Assembly: GCF_000242615.2 (NCBI RefSeq) | Contig: NZ_KI912268.1 | Span: 2,689,911-2,753,910, forward strand | Origin: Holophaga foetida DSM 6591 | GTDB lineage: Bacteria; Acidobacteriota; Holophagae; Holophagales; Holophagaceae | Reading direction: 5' to 3' | Length of the DNA: 64,000 nucleotides | Program-made: the position numbers and the translations under genes | Part shown: piece after piece, positions 9,500 through 17,468 of the stretch | Layout of the letters: each line of letters opens with the position of its first letter | How positions within the stretch are numbered: the stretch's first letter is position 1 | The notes under the pieces: generated by a model | Databases searched by the model: none | What the model saw: only the letters and a program-made list of their open reading frames with translations | Told to the model about the DNA's origin: nothing

Positions 9500-9804
9500 A
9501 GGGCCTTCCAGTCCCGTCCGTTCGCATCCAAACGCAGCCGGATATCATGCCTGCCCTGGAACTTCAGGTCGGCGAAGACCCCCTCTCTTTCCTGGCGCAC
9601 CCGAAGCACTTCGTAATCGGGGCCGAAGCTGGCGTGGCGGGTCCAGGACTTTCCTTCACTTGGCGAGGTCAGGATCTGGCCGTCTGCTCCCGGACGGAAG
9701 CGTGGCAGAGGCTCCTTGCTGTCACTTGGCAGGACAGGTTTTGCCGCCAGGAGACCCGCTCCCAATGAGAGACCGCAGGCCTTCAGAAGCTGGAACCTAT
9801 CCAT
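9496..9804 (-). CDS. small exported protein, first gene of the collar-protein operon
   Basis: 102 residues from the ATG at 9804, preferred over 9834 because GGAG lies 7 nt upstream of it. The N-terminus (MDRFQLLKACGLSLGAGLLA) looks like a Sec signal peptide; no twin-arginine motif is seen. The mature part contains SFGPDYEVLRVRQEREGVFADLKFQGRHDIRLRLD, likely a small beta-rich domain that I do not recognise. It overlaps the GNAT gene by ATGA. Confidence 0.7.
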   Translation of the reverse strand: MDRFQLLKACGLSLGAGLLAAKPVLPSDSKEPLPRFRPGADGQILTSPSEGKSWTRHASFGPDYEVLRVRQEREGVFADLKFQGRHDIRLRLDANGRDWKAL

Positions 9805-9834
9805 GTTCGAACTCCGGTAGCAGATGAATGCCAA

Positions 9835-10155
9835 CGATTATTGGACTCTAATGTCCAGGCGCCGTCAAACACCAGCTCATAAAAAATCGGGTTGAACTGT
9901 TTGATTGGCGCGGTGTGTGGCAACTTGCTATATATTATAAATATACAACACTAGGGGAAGGCTCCGCTCTGGGCCCCCCTGTTCCAGACTCGGGATGGCT
10001 GCAATCGATGTGATTGATAAATTTAAAAAATATTCAATAAGAATGAGATCGACTTTGTTTCAGTATGTGGCGGTCTTGGATGTGTTGTGATCATTGTTGA
10101 TAAATAGATATGGGTTCCCCTCCCGCAATGGCCGGAAGCCATCCATGCAGAGGCC
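9835..10155. other. AT-rich intergenic region
   Basis: About 320 bases, conspicuously AT-rich for this window, with TATATATTATAAATATA near 9930 and AAATTTAAAAAATATTCAAT near 10019. No protein of recognisable family and no RNA gene was found. It separates the 3' end of hflX from the start of the collar operon, so it probably holds that operon's control region; the AT content far exceeds what a promoter needs. Confidence 0.5.
9840..9868 (-). promoter_or_regulatory. candidate promoter of the collar-protein operon
   Basis: On the minus strand TTGACG (9868-9863) is followed after 17 nt by TCCAAT (9845-9840), upstream of the first gene at 9804. The inverted repeat GGAC-TCTAAT-GTCC at 9843-9856 overlaps the -10 region and could be an operator. 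Both are weak matches judged by eye. Confidence 0.3.
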
Positions 10156-11310
10156 CTACTGGGGCTTTTCCCACTCCTCCAGCTCCCGGGGCTGGGGAGG
10201 CCCGGGGATCAACTCCATGAGCCAGCCCCGGACATCGTCGATGCCGTCCCCTGTGAGGGCGCAGGTGAAGGCTGCGCTGGGGTGGAGGCGCTTGAGATCC
10301 AGGCGCTGGGGACGGGTCATGCGGTCGATCTGGTTCAGGATGAGCAGGCGGGGCAGATCCCCGCAGCCGATCTCCGCGAGGGTATCCCCCACGACTTTGA
10401 GGTGATCCTCCAGCTCGGGGCTGGCGGCGTCGGCGACGACCAGGAGGGCTTCGGCGGTGCGGACCTCGCCGAGGGTGGAGCGGAAGGCGGCCACCAGCTG
10501 GTGGGGCAGCTTCCGGATGAAGCCCACGGTATCGGATACCAGGACATGGCGGGGCATGCCCGTCTCGGGGTCGTGTCCAAGCCAGGCCTTGCGGGTGGTG
10601 GTGTCCAGGGTGGCGAAGAGCATGTCCCTGGGCTCGCCCTCGCCGGTGAGGGCCTTGAGCAGGCTGGTCTTGCCCGCGTTGGTGTAGCCCACCAGGCAGA
10701 CCCGGGGGATTCCAGGGGCCCTGCCCGATCGCTGGGTCTCCCGGACCCGCTCCAGATGCTCCAGCTCCCGCTTGAGCTGGCTGATGCGCAGGCGGGTCAT
10801 GCGCCGGTCCACCTCGATCTGGGTCTCGCCGGGGCCGCCCCGGACACCGACACCGCCCACCTGGCGCTCAAGGTGGGTCCAGGCCCCCTTGAGGCGGGGC
10901 AGCTCATATTCATAACGGGCCAGCTCCACCTGGGCCTTGGCCTCCCGGGTCTGGGCACGCTGTTCGAAGATGGCCAGGATGAGGCCCGTGCGATCCATGC
11001 AGCTCATGCCCGTGGCCTTCTCGATGTTGCGGACCTGGCTGCCGGAGAGCTCGTCGTCGCAGAGCAGCATGGTGGCCCCCAGCTGCCGGGCATGGGCGGC
11101 GGCGCCCTCCAGCTGCCCCTTGCCGAAGAAGGTCCGGGCTTCCAGCTTGGGACGCTTCAGGTGCTGCTGCCCCACGGCCACCATGCCGCAGGCTCGGGTC
11201 AGTTCCGCCAGTTCCTTGAGGTGCTCCTCGACATCGTGTTCTCGGTCGTGGGGCCCAACGTGGGCCAGAAGATAACAGCGGTCGGGGTTTTCGGTCATGG
11301 AGTGAAGCAT
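10156..11310 (-). CDS. hflX: ribosome-associated GTPase HflX
   Basis: 384 residues, in the usual range. The N-terminal HflX domain is followed by a glycine-rich linker (GGVGVRGGPGETQIEVDRR), a coiled segment and a GTPase domain with G1 GYTNAGKTS (208-216), G3 DTVGF and G4 NQID. HflX binds the 50S subunit and helps split stalled or stress-damaged ribosomes. Two starts are possible: ATG 11310, with GAGGA immediately upstream, or ATG 11298, where the same GAGGA would be 12 nt away. It is divergent from the PilZ gene and stands alone. Confidence 0.95.
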   Translation of the reverse strand: MLHSMTENPDRCYLLAHVGPHDREHDVEEHLKELAELTRACGMVAVGQQHLKRPKLEARTFFGKGQLEGAAAHARQLGATMLLCDDELSGSQVRNIEKATGMSCMDRTGLILAIFEQRAQTREAKAQVELARYEYELPRLKGAWTHLERQVGGVGVRGGPGETQIEVDRRMTRLRISQLKRELEHLERVRETQRSGRAPGIPRVCLVGYTNAGKTSLLKALTGEGEPRDMLFATLDTTTRKAWLGHDPETGMPRHVLVSDTVGFIRKLPHQLVAAFRSTLGEVRTAEALLVVADAASPELEDHLKVVGDTLAEIGCGDLPRLLILNQIDRMTRPQRLDLKRLHPSAAFTCALTGDGIDDVRGWLMELIPGPPQPRELEEWEKPQ

Positions 11311-11419
11311 TCCTCAATGTGGTGCAAAGAACAGGATAGCGGAGAAGGACCGGTGCTATAGAATGGGGCCAATACTCCATTCCGTCGATCCGGCGCGGAA
11401 AATTCCTGTTGGGTGCTGC

Positions 11420-12727
11420 ATGGCCTTGTTTGGCTTTGGCAAAGAGAAAAAGGGTGGGGACGCGTCCGAGACCGTCCTCGCCTACCTTGAGGACGCTCAG
11501 CGGGTCCGTGCGCCGATCACGGTGCTGGACGCCCGCAAGAAGTCCGCTTCCGCCACCATCCAGGGGATCAATGAGGGAGAGGGCACCCTGACCCTCCAGA
11601 TGGGGGGGCCCCTCGTGGGGGCCGAAAAGGGGTCCCGGATCGATCTTGTGTTCATGGCCGATGCCCTGAGGGTGGGGGTCTCCACCAAGGCCACGGAGGT
11701 GCGCTCCGGGGCAATGGTCCTGGAACTCCCCGAGGCCATCGAGCTCATGGAGCGCCGCGCCTCACCCCGTGCCCGCCTGAATCCGAAGGAAGGGGCCACC
11801 CTGACGGCCCTCTCCAGCATCTTCGAGGGCGTCGGGCTTTCCGGCCTTCTGGAGAACATCTCCGAGGGGGGATGCCGGGTCCGGGTTGAAAAGGCCATCA
11901 ACATCAAGGATGAGAAGCGTCTGCCCCTGGGGGAGGCCCTGCTGCCCGTGGGGCACCCCTTCATGCTCCTGAAGCTGAACAAGGTCCCGAAATGTACCGC
12001 CGCCATGGAGCTGGCGGGTAAGGTCGCCTATCTGGAGAGCACCGCAGGCGGGCTGGTGGTGGGCTTGGCCTTCGAGAAACCCCGGGCTGATCTGGCGGCC
12101 ATGATCCGCAACCTGGTTTCCTCCCGCTGCGCGAGTGTGCCCTCCACGCTACCCCCAAAAACACGTCGGCGGCAGGAAGCTGTCGGAGAGAGCCTCCTCC
12201 CGGAAACCCCCAGGCCCCGGCAAGTCCCAGGGCATGAGGAACACCCTCCCAAGCCTCTGCCCCCTGCGGTGATTGAGGCCGCTCCCGAGCCCACAGCCGT
12301 AAACACCACCGAAGTGGTCGCTCCTCCTCGGAATAATGCCCTTGTCCGTCTCAAGAAGCGCTCCCGGGCGGTGGTGGTCCTGGTTTCCACCCAGGAACAC
12401 GCCGACGAACTATCGGCTTTCATGGATGCCCAGGGCTATGGCCGGGTCTTCATGGCCCTGGGCCTGGGGGAACTGCGGGAGCTGCTTCGGCAGCCGAACC
12501 TGGGGCTCCTGCTCCTGGATTGCGACGCCAGTTTCCTTGATCTCCTGGAGGAGGTGCGTTCGCTCCGGGACGAGTTCCATGAGCTTCCCCCCATCGTAAT
12601 GGCCGCCGAGGAGGTTTCCCGGGGCACGGTCATCGCCGCCCACCGAGTGGGGGTGAGCCAGCTTCTGATCAAGCCCTACGCCTTGGACGAGGGTTTCAAC
12701 AGCACGCTGGAGGATTTGCTGGAGTAG
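11420..12727 (+). CDS. PilZ-domain protein with C-terminal receiver-like domain
   Basis: 435 residues from ATG 11420; an in-frame ATG at 11363 would add 19 unlikely residues. The N-terminal half has a YcgR-like segment and a PilZ domain with RRASPRARL (basic cyclic-di-GMP-type motif near residue 110) and the downstream NISEGGCRV, equivalent to D/NxSxxG. A proline-rich linker (about 240-310) leads to a receiver-like domain with LLLLDCD and LLIKPYAL, retaining the acceptor Asp and Lys but not the N-terminal acidic pair (VSTQE instead). Probably a cyclic-di-GMP effector with a degenerate or atypical receiver output. No clear Shine-Dalgarno was seen. Confidence 0.75.
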   Translation: MALFGFGKEKKGGDASETVLAYLEDAQRVRAPITVLDARKKSASATIQGINEGEGTLTLQMGGPLVGAEKGSRIDLVFMADALRVGVSTKATEVRSGAMVLELPEAIELMERRASPRARLNPKEGATLTALSSIFEGVGLSGLLENISEGGCRVRVEKAINIKDEKRLPLGEALLPVGHPFMLLKLNKVPKCTAAMELAGKVAYLESTAGGLVVGLAFEKPRADLAAMIRNLVSSRCASVPSTLPPKTRRRQEAVGESLLPETPRPRQVPGHEEHPPKPLPPAVIEAAPEPTAVNTTEVVAPPRNNALVRLKKRSRAVVVLVSTQEHADELSAFMDAQGYGRVFMALGLGELRELLRQPNLGLLLLDCDASFLDLLEEVRSLRDEFHELPPIVMAAEEVSRGTVIAAHRVGVSQLLIKPYALDEGFNSTLEDLLE

Positions 12728-12908
12728 TTCAAAGGGCCTAGCCAGGGTGTTTCGTGCGGGCAGACGCCCTCGCGCGCATCCCATGAGGCACGTCAGGCGC
12801 TGTCCTGTGGCCTGCGGATAGTCTGGAGACATCGGGAGTCGGCCTGCCACGGGATGGGCATGCCACAATGATCTCTTCCAATCCGCACCACGCCTGAGGT
12901 TACGCTGC

Positions 12909-14444
12909 ATGCTCACCGGTGAAATCCGCAATCAAGTCGATGCCATCTGGAACGCCTTCTGGACCGGGGGGATCAGCAACCCGCTGGAGGTCATCGAACA
13001 GATCACCTACCTGCTCTTCCTGCGGCGCCTGGACGAGCTGCACACGGTGGAGGAGCTCAAGGCGAACCGCCTGGGCAAGCCCATGGAGCGGAGCGTCTTC
13101 CCGGAGGGCAAGGATCCCAAAGGGCGCCCTTACGCGGACCTGCGCTGGTCACACTTCAAGCACTTCGAGGCCCGGGAGATGTTCGGCGTGGTCGCGGACC
13201 ACGTCTTCCCCTTCCTCCAGCAGATCGGGGGGGACGACAGCACCTACGCCCACCACATGAAGGACGCCCGCTTTACCATCCCCAAGGCCGACCTGCTGGC
13301 CAAGGTGGTGGACATGATCGACAAGGTGCCCATGGAGGACCGGGATACCAAGGGCGACCTCTACGAGTACATGCTGGGCAAGATCGCCAGCGCCGGGCAG
13401 AACGGCCAGTTCCGCACGCCCCGCCACATCATCCAGCTCATGGTGGAGCTGATGGAGCCCAAGCCCACCGATTTGGTAGTGGATCCGGCGGCGGGCACCT
13501 GCGGCTTCCTGGTGGCGGTGGGCGAGTACCTGCGGCAGCGGCACCCGGAGATCCTGCGGGACCCCAAATCACGGGAGCACTTCCACCACCGGCTCTTCCA
13601 CGGCTTCGACTTCGACAACACCATGCTCCGCATCGGCAGCATGAACCTGCTGCTCCATGGCGTGGAGAACCCCGAGGTGGTCTACCGGGACAGCCTCAGC
13701 CAGGACCACGCCGGGGAGGACGAGAAATACACCCTGGTGCTGGCCAATCCCCCCTTCGCCGGGAGCCTGGACTACGAGGGCACCGCAAAAGATCTGCTGG
13801 CCATCGTGAAGACCAAGAAGACCGAACTGCTCTTCCTGGCCCTCTTCCTCCGCCTCCTCAAGCCCGGCGGTCGGGCGGCGGTCATCGTTCCCGATGGGGT
13901 CCTCTTCGGCAGCAGCAAGGCCCACAAGACCCTGCGGCAGAAGCTGGTGGAGGAGCAGAAGTTGGAGGCTGTCATCAGCCTCCCCGGCGGGGTCTTCCGG
14001 CCCTACGCGGGGGTGAGCTGCGGGATTCTCATCTTCACCAAGACCAACAGCGGCGGCACGGACCAGGTCTGGTTCTACGACATGCAGGCCGATGGCTGGA
14101 GCCTGGATGACAAGCGCAACCCCCTCCTGCCCGAGGAGAAACTGGGGGCCCTGGCCACGGGGCTCAGCGGAGAGGAACACGCCAAGAACAACCTCCCCGA
14201 TGTCCTGGCGCGGTGGGCGAAGCGCAGCAGCAGCGAGCGGGAGAATCCCCGCACAGCCCAGAGCTTCTGCGTGCCCAAGGCCGAGCTGGCCGCCCAGGGC
14301 TACGACCTCAGCCTCAACCGCTACAAGGAGGTGGTGCATGAGGTGGTGGAGCACCAGAGCCCCAAGGCGATCCTGGCGGAGCTGAAGCAGTTGGAGGAGG
14401 AGATCCAGCGGGGGATGGTTGAGCTGGAGGGGATGCTGGGATGA
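12909..14444 (+). CDS. hsdM: type I restriction-modification methyltransferase subunit HsdM
   Basis: 511 residues: HsdM N-terminal helical domain (about 1-145), QFRTP (167-171), then an N6-adenine methyltransferase domain with motif I DPAAGTCGF (192-200) and motif IV NPPF (280-283). With HsdS it forms the M2S1 methyltransferase and with HsdR the restriction complex. The last bases overlap hsdS as ATGA, so the pair is translationally coupled. Confidence 0.96.
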   Translation: MLTGEIRNQVDAIWNAFWTGGISNPLEVIEQITYLLFLRRLDELHTVEELKANRLGKPMERSVFPEGKDPKGRPYADLRWSHFKHFEAREMFGVVADHVFPFLQQIGGDDSTYAHHMKDARFTIPKADLLAKVVDMIDKVPMEDRDTKGDLYEYMLGKIASAGQNGQFRTPRHIIQLMVELMEPKPTDLVVDPAAGTCGFLVAVGEYLRQRHPEILRDPKSREHFHHRLFHGFDFDNTMLRIGSMNLLLHGVENPEVVYRDSLSQDHAGEDEKYTLVLANPPFAGSLDYEGTAKDLLAIVKTKKTELLFLALFLRLLKPGGRAAVIVPDGVLFGSSKAHKTLRQKLVEEQKLEAVISLPGGVFRPYAGVSCGILIFTKTNSGGTDQVWFYDMQADGWSLDDKRNPLLPEEKLGALATGLSGEEHAKNNLPDVLARWAKRSSSERENPRTAQSFCVPKAELAAQGYDLSLNRYKEVVHEVVEHQSPKAILAELKQLEEEIQRGMVELEGMLG

Positions 14445-15556
14445 AGCACGGCTGGAAAGTTTTCCCCTTCACCGAAGCGATTGAGGACGTTTCTGCCGGA
14501 AACCTGAAAACCCCTCAAAGTGAGTTTCTAGTCTCCGGGCAGTTCCCAGTCGTAGACCAGGGGAAGGCCCTGGTTGCAGGTTATGGGAACGACCCGACAA
14601 GACTATGCAAGACCCACTTGCCTGCGATCGTTTTTGGCGATCACACTCGCTGCTTCAAGTTCATCGACTTCCCGTTCTGCATAGGAGCTGATGGCGTCAA
14701 GGTTCTGCGGCCCAAAGTTGAAGCAGACGAGAAATACCTTTTCCACTTCTTATGCAATGTCGAGCTGATTGATGCAGGCTATGACCGCCACTTCAAGCAC
14801 TTGAAGAGGATCGATGTCGTAATCCCCCCCCTCCCCGAGCAGCGCCGCATCGCGGCGATCCTCGATCAGGCCGAGGCCCTGCGCGCCAAGCGCCGTGCCG
14901 CCCTCGCCAAGCTCGACACACTCGCCCAGAGCATCTTCATTGAGATGTTTGGCGACCCGGCTCTTAATCTGAGGAAATGGCCCATATCCACCATTGCCGA
15001 GGTTGCCGAACAAGTAACAGATGGGGAACACCTGACTCCACTCCGGTCAAGTGAAGGAATCAAACTTCTTTCGGCAAGAAATATTCGGGACGGTTTCATC
15101 GATTTCGGCAATGTCGACTATATTCCGCAGTCTGAGCATGAACGCATCAAACGCAGGTGCAATCCATCCCGCGGAGATGTATTGATCTCCTGTTCAGGGT
15201 CGATAGGACGTGTTGCATCGGTCGAAGTGGACGAACCTTTTTCCCTTGTTCGGAGCGCAGCACTAGTGCGGCCACGGAGTTCGGTCATTCACAATAAATT
15301 CCTTGAGCATTACCTGCGCACACCTGCGTTAAGGGCGCGGATGGAAAAGCGCGCCAATGCATCCAGTCAAGCCAATTTGTTTCAAGGACAGATCCGTGAA
15401 CTGCCAGTGCTAGTTCCCCCCATGGCCGAGCAACGGCGATTTGTAGCCCTTATGATGGCTGTCGATCAGCTTGCTATCCCCTATCACACATCGGCGCTAC
15501 ACCTCGACTCCCTCTTCGCCTCCCTCCAGCATCGCGCCTTCCGTGGTGAGCTGTGA
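14441..15556 (+). CDS. hsdS: type I restriction-modification specificity subunit HsdS
   Basis: 371 residues with two target-recognition domains separated by conserved helical spacers: PLPEQRRIAAILDQAEALRAKR after the first and PPMAEQRRFVALMMAVD after the second. Each TRD reads half of a bipartite target. Base composition drops noticeably in the TRD regions (14450-14820 and 14960-15420) compared with hsdM, as expected for rapidly exchanged specificity domains. Confidence 0.95.
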   Translation: MKHGWKVFPFTEAIEDVSAGNLKTPQSEFLVSGQFPVVDQGKALVAGYGNDPTRLCKTHLPAIVFGDHTRCFKFIDFPFCIGADGVKVLRPKVEADEKYLFHFLCNVELIDAGYDRHFKHLKRIDVVIPPLPEQRRIAAILDQAEALRAKRRAALAKLDTLAQSIFIEMFGDPALNLRKWPISTIAEVAEQVTDGEHLTPLRSSEGIKLLSARNIRDGFIDFGNVDYIPQSEHERIKRRCNPSRGDVLISCSGSIGRVASVEVDEPFSLVRSAALVRPRSSVIHNKFLEHYLRTPALRARMEKRANASSQANLFQGQIRELPVLVPPMAEQRRFVALMMAVDQLAIPYHTSALHLDSLFASLQHRAFRGEL

Positions 15557-15651
15557 CACAGCGCCTCCAACCTGGGTATAACTGGACCATCCACAACATC
15601 CCCCTCGGGAAAATCCATGACGAAATTCATAGCCTTAAGGACCTTTGAAGC

Positions 15652-17289
15652 ATGATCCCCCTCGAATCCCAGGACTACGATCGGAAGTCGCTCCGCACGG
15701 TCACGGGGAAGACGGCGGACTGGGATGAATTGGCCAAGGACGCCGTGGCCTTCGCAGCGGCCCGGGGCGGGAAGCTGCTCATCGGCATCGAGGACGGCCA
15801 GGAGTTCCCGCCCCCGGGTCAGATCCTGGACCGGGCGCTGCCCGACAAGGTGCGGAAGCGGCTTCGGGAACGCACCGTGAATCTGGAGCTCATTCCGGAA
15901 ATCCGCGTAGCCCCCAATGGGGCTGAGTATCTGGAACTGCTCATTCCCAGGTCCATCGCGGTGCCTTCCACCTCGGATGGCCGCTTCTTCATCCGCGTGG
16001 GGGACAACTCGGTGCCGGTGGTGGGCGACGAGGTGCTGCGCCTGGCCACGGACAGGTCCTCGGTGCCCTGGGAGACCCTCCCCTCCGGCGTGCCCCGCCA
16101 TCGGCTGGACCCGGAAAAGCTGGCTTCCCTCATCGCCCGCCTCAGGGCCTCCGAGCGGGTCAAGGCCTCGGTCAAGGCCAAGACCGACGAGGAATTGCTG
16201 GAGCACTACCTTCTGGTGGATGGCGACCAATTGACCCACCTGGGAGTGCTTTGCGTGGGGCGCCGGGCAGACCGGGTGCGCCTGGGAACGGCCCCGGTGG
16301 TGCAGGCCCTGAAATTCGACGAAACGGGGCAGCGGGTCAACAAGTGGGTGTGGGATGAACACGAACTCACCCCCATGGAGCTGGTGGATGCGGTCTGGCA
16401 TGGGATCCCCGAATTCCAGGAGCGCTACGAGCTGCGGGAGGGGTTGTTCCCCGTATCGGTGCCCATGTTCGACGAGGCGGTGGTGCGGGAGCTCCTGGTG
16501 AATGCCCTGGTGCACCGCCCCTACACCCAGCGCGGGGACATCTTCCTGAACTTCTACCCGGACCGCCTGGAAGTGGTGAATCCGGGACGCCTTCCCATCG
16601 GGGTGACGCCGGGTAACATCCTCCACAAGTCGGTGCGCCGGAACGATGAGCTGGCCAGGATCTTCCACGACCTGAACCTGATGGAGCGGGAAGGCTCGGG
16701 CTTCGATCTGATGTACGAAATCCTCCTGGGCCAGGGCAAGCCCGTGCCCGTGCCCAGCGAGGGGGCAGACAGCGTGATGGTGATGGTCCAGAGGCGCATT
16801 CTCAAGCCGGAACTGATCGGCTTGATGACCCGCGCAGACCAGGCCTTCCAGCTTTCCCAGAAGGAGAAGATCACCCTGGGCACCCTGGCCCTTTCGGATG
16901 GCCTGACGGCCCAGGAATTGTGCGCCCGGCTGGAACTGGGGGCTGCTGAGGCTCTGAAGCCCTGGTTGGGGCGACTGGAGGGTTTGCGTTTGGTGGAGAC
17001 TACGGGACGGACCAAGGCCACACGCTACTTTGTGCCGCCCAAAGTCCTGAGCACCCTGGAAGTGGAACCCCACACCACCCTGGTCCGCATCGAACCCCAC
17101 CGCCTCCGGGCGCTCATCCTGGAGGACATCAAACGGTACCCGGACTCTGGCATCGGCCAGATCCATGCGCGGATCGGTTCCGAGATCCCCCGCACCCAGG
17201 TGAAACGCATGATCGACGAACTCGCGATCCAGGGCCACCTCGATGCAACCGGACTCAACCGGGGCCGCAAGTACCGGATCAAGCCATGA
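15652..17289 (+). CDS. AlbA_2 (Schlafen-type) and HATPase_c_4 protein inside the type I RM locus
   Basis: 545 residues. The N-terminal AlbA_2/Schlafen nucleic-acid-binding domain shows KDAVAFAAARGGKLLIGIED. A middle GHKL-type ATPase region follows, with VVRELLVNALVHRPY (N-box with Asn and His), DRLEVVNPGRLP and EGSGFDLMYE, as in the proteins often misannotated as RecG-like transcriptional regulators. Winged-helix-like segments end the protein. Such genes are recurrent accessory members of type I RM loci, of unsettled function; a regulatory or anti-phage role is inferred. The stop of hsdS is 95 nt upstream. Confidence 0.85.
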   Translation: MIPLESQDYDRKSLRTVTGKTADWDELAKDAVAFAAARGGKLLIGIEDGQEFPPPGQILDRALPDKVRKRLRERTVNLELIPEIRVAPNGAEYLELLIPRSIAVPSTSDGRFFIRVGDNSVPVVGDEVLRLATDRSSVPWETLPSGVPRHRLDPEKLASLIARLRASERVKASVKAKTDEELLEHYLLVDGDQLTHLGVLCVGRRADRVRLGTAPVVQALKFDETGQRVNKWVWDEHELTPMELVDAVWHGIPEFQERYELREGLFPVSVPMFDEAVVRELLVNALVHRPYTQRGDIFLNFYPDRLEVVNPGRLPIGVTPGNILHKSVRRNDELARIFHDLNLMEREGSGFDLMYEILLGQGKPVPVPSEGADSVMVMVQRRILKPELIGLMTRADQAFQLSQKEKITLGTLALSDGLTAQELCARLELGAAEALKPWLGRLEGLRLVETTGRTKATRYFVPPKVLSTLEVEPHTTLVRIEPHRLRALILEDIKRYPDSGIGQIHARIGSEIPRTQVKRMIDELAIQGHLDATGLNRGRKYRIKP

Positions 17290-17468
17290 GGATATCGCTC
17301 AAGTTCGCTGAATCAGACCGTGCTGGGCGATATCATTTCGATTCCAGATCGACAAATTCACTATTCACAGAAAATGCGATATTGGAATCACATCCCATCC
17401 AAACCCGAAAAAGTGATTCCAGTTTCATCGACCTTGATCGCCACCGCCTTGGGGAGCGCTGAGGAGCC

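Noticed and set aside
9995..10090. A 31-codon frame starting ATGGCTGCAATCGATG in the AT-rich spacer
   Set aside because: No ribosome-binding site, no homology I recognise and AT-rich composition; likely chance.
10910..11380. 156-residue open frame on the minus strand overlapping hflX
   Set aside because: Different frame within the HflX N-terminal domain; Pro/Arg/Gly-rich shadow.
12728..12908. Structured RNA or tRNA in the gap before hsdM
   Set aside because: No cloverleaf pattern or conserved T-loop bases were found; it reads as ordinary spacer.
15484..17238. 584-residue open frame on the minus strand
   Set aside because: Antisense to the AlbA_2 gene; GC-biased shadow without recognisable motifs.
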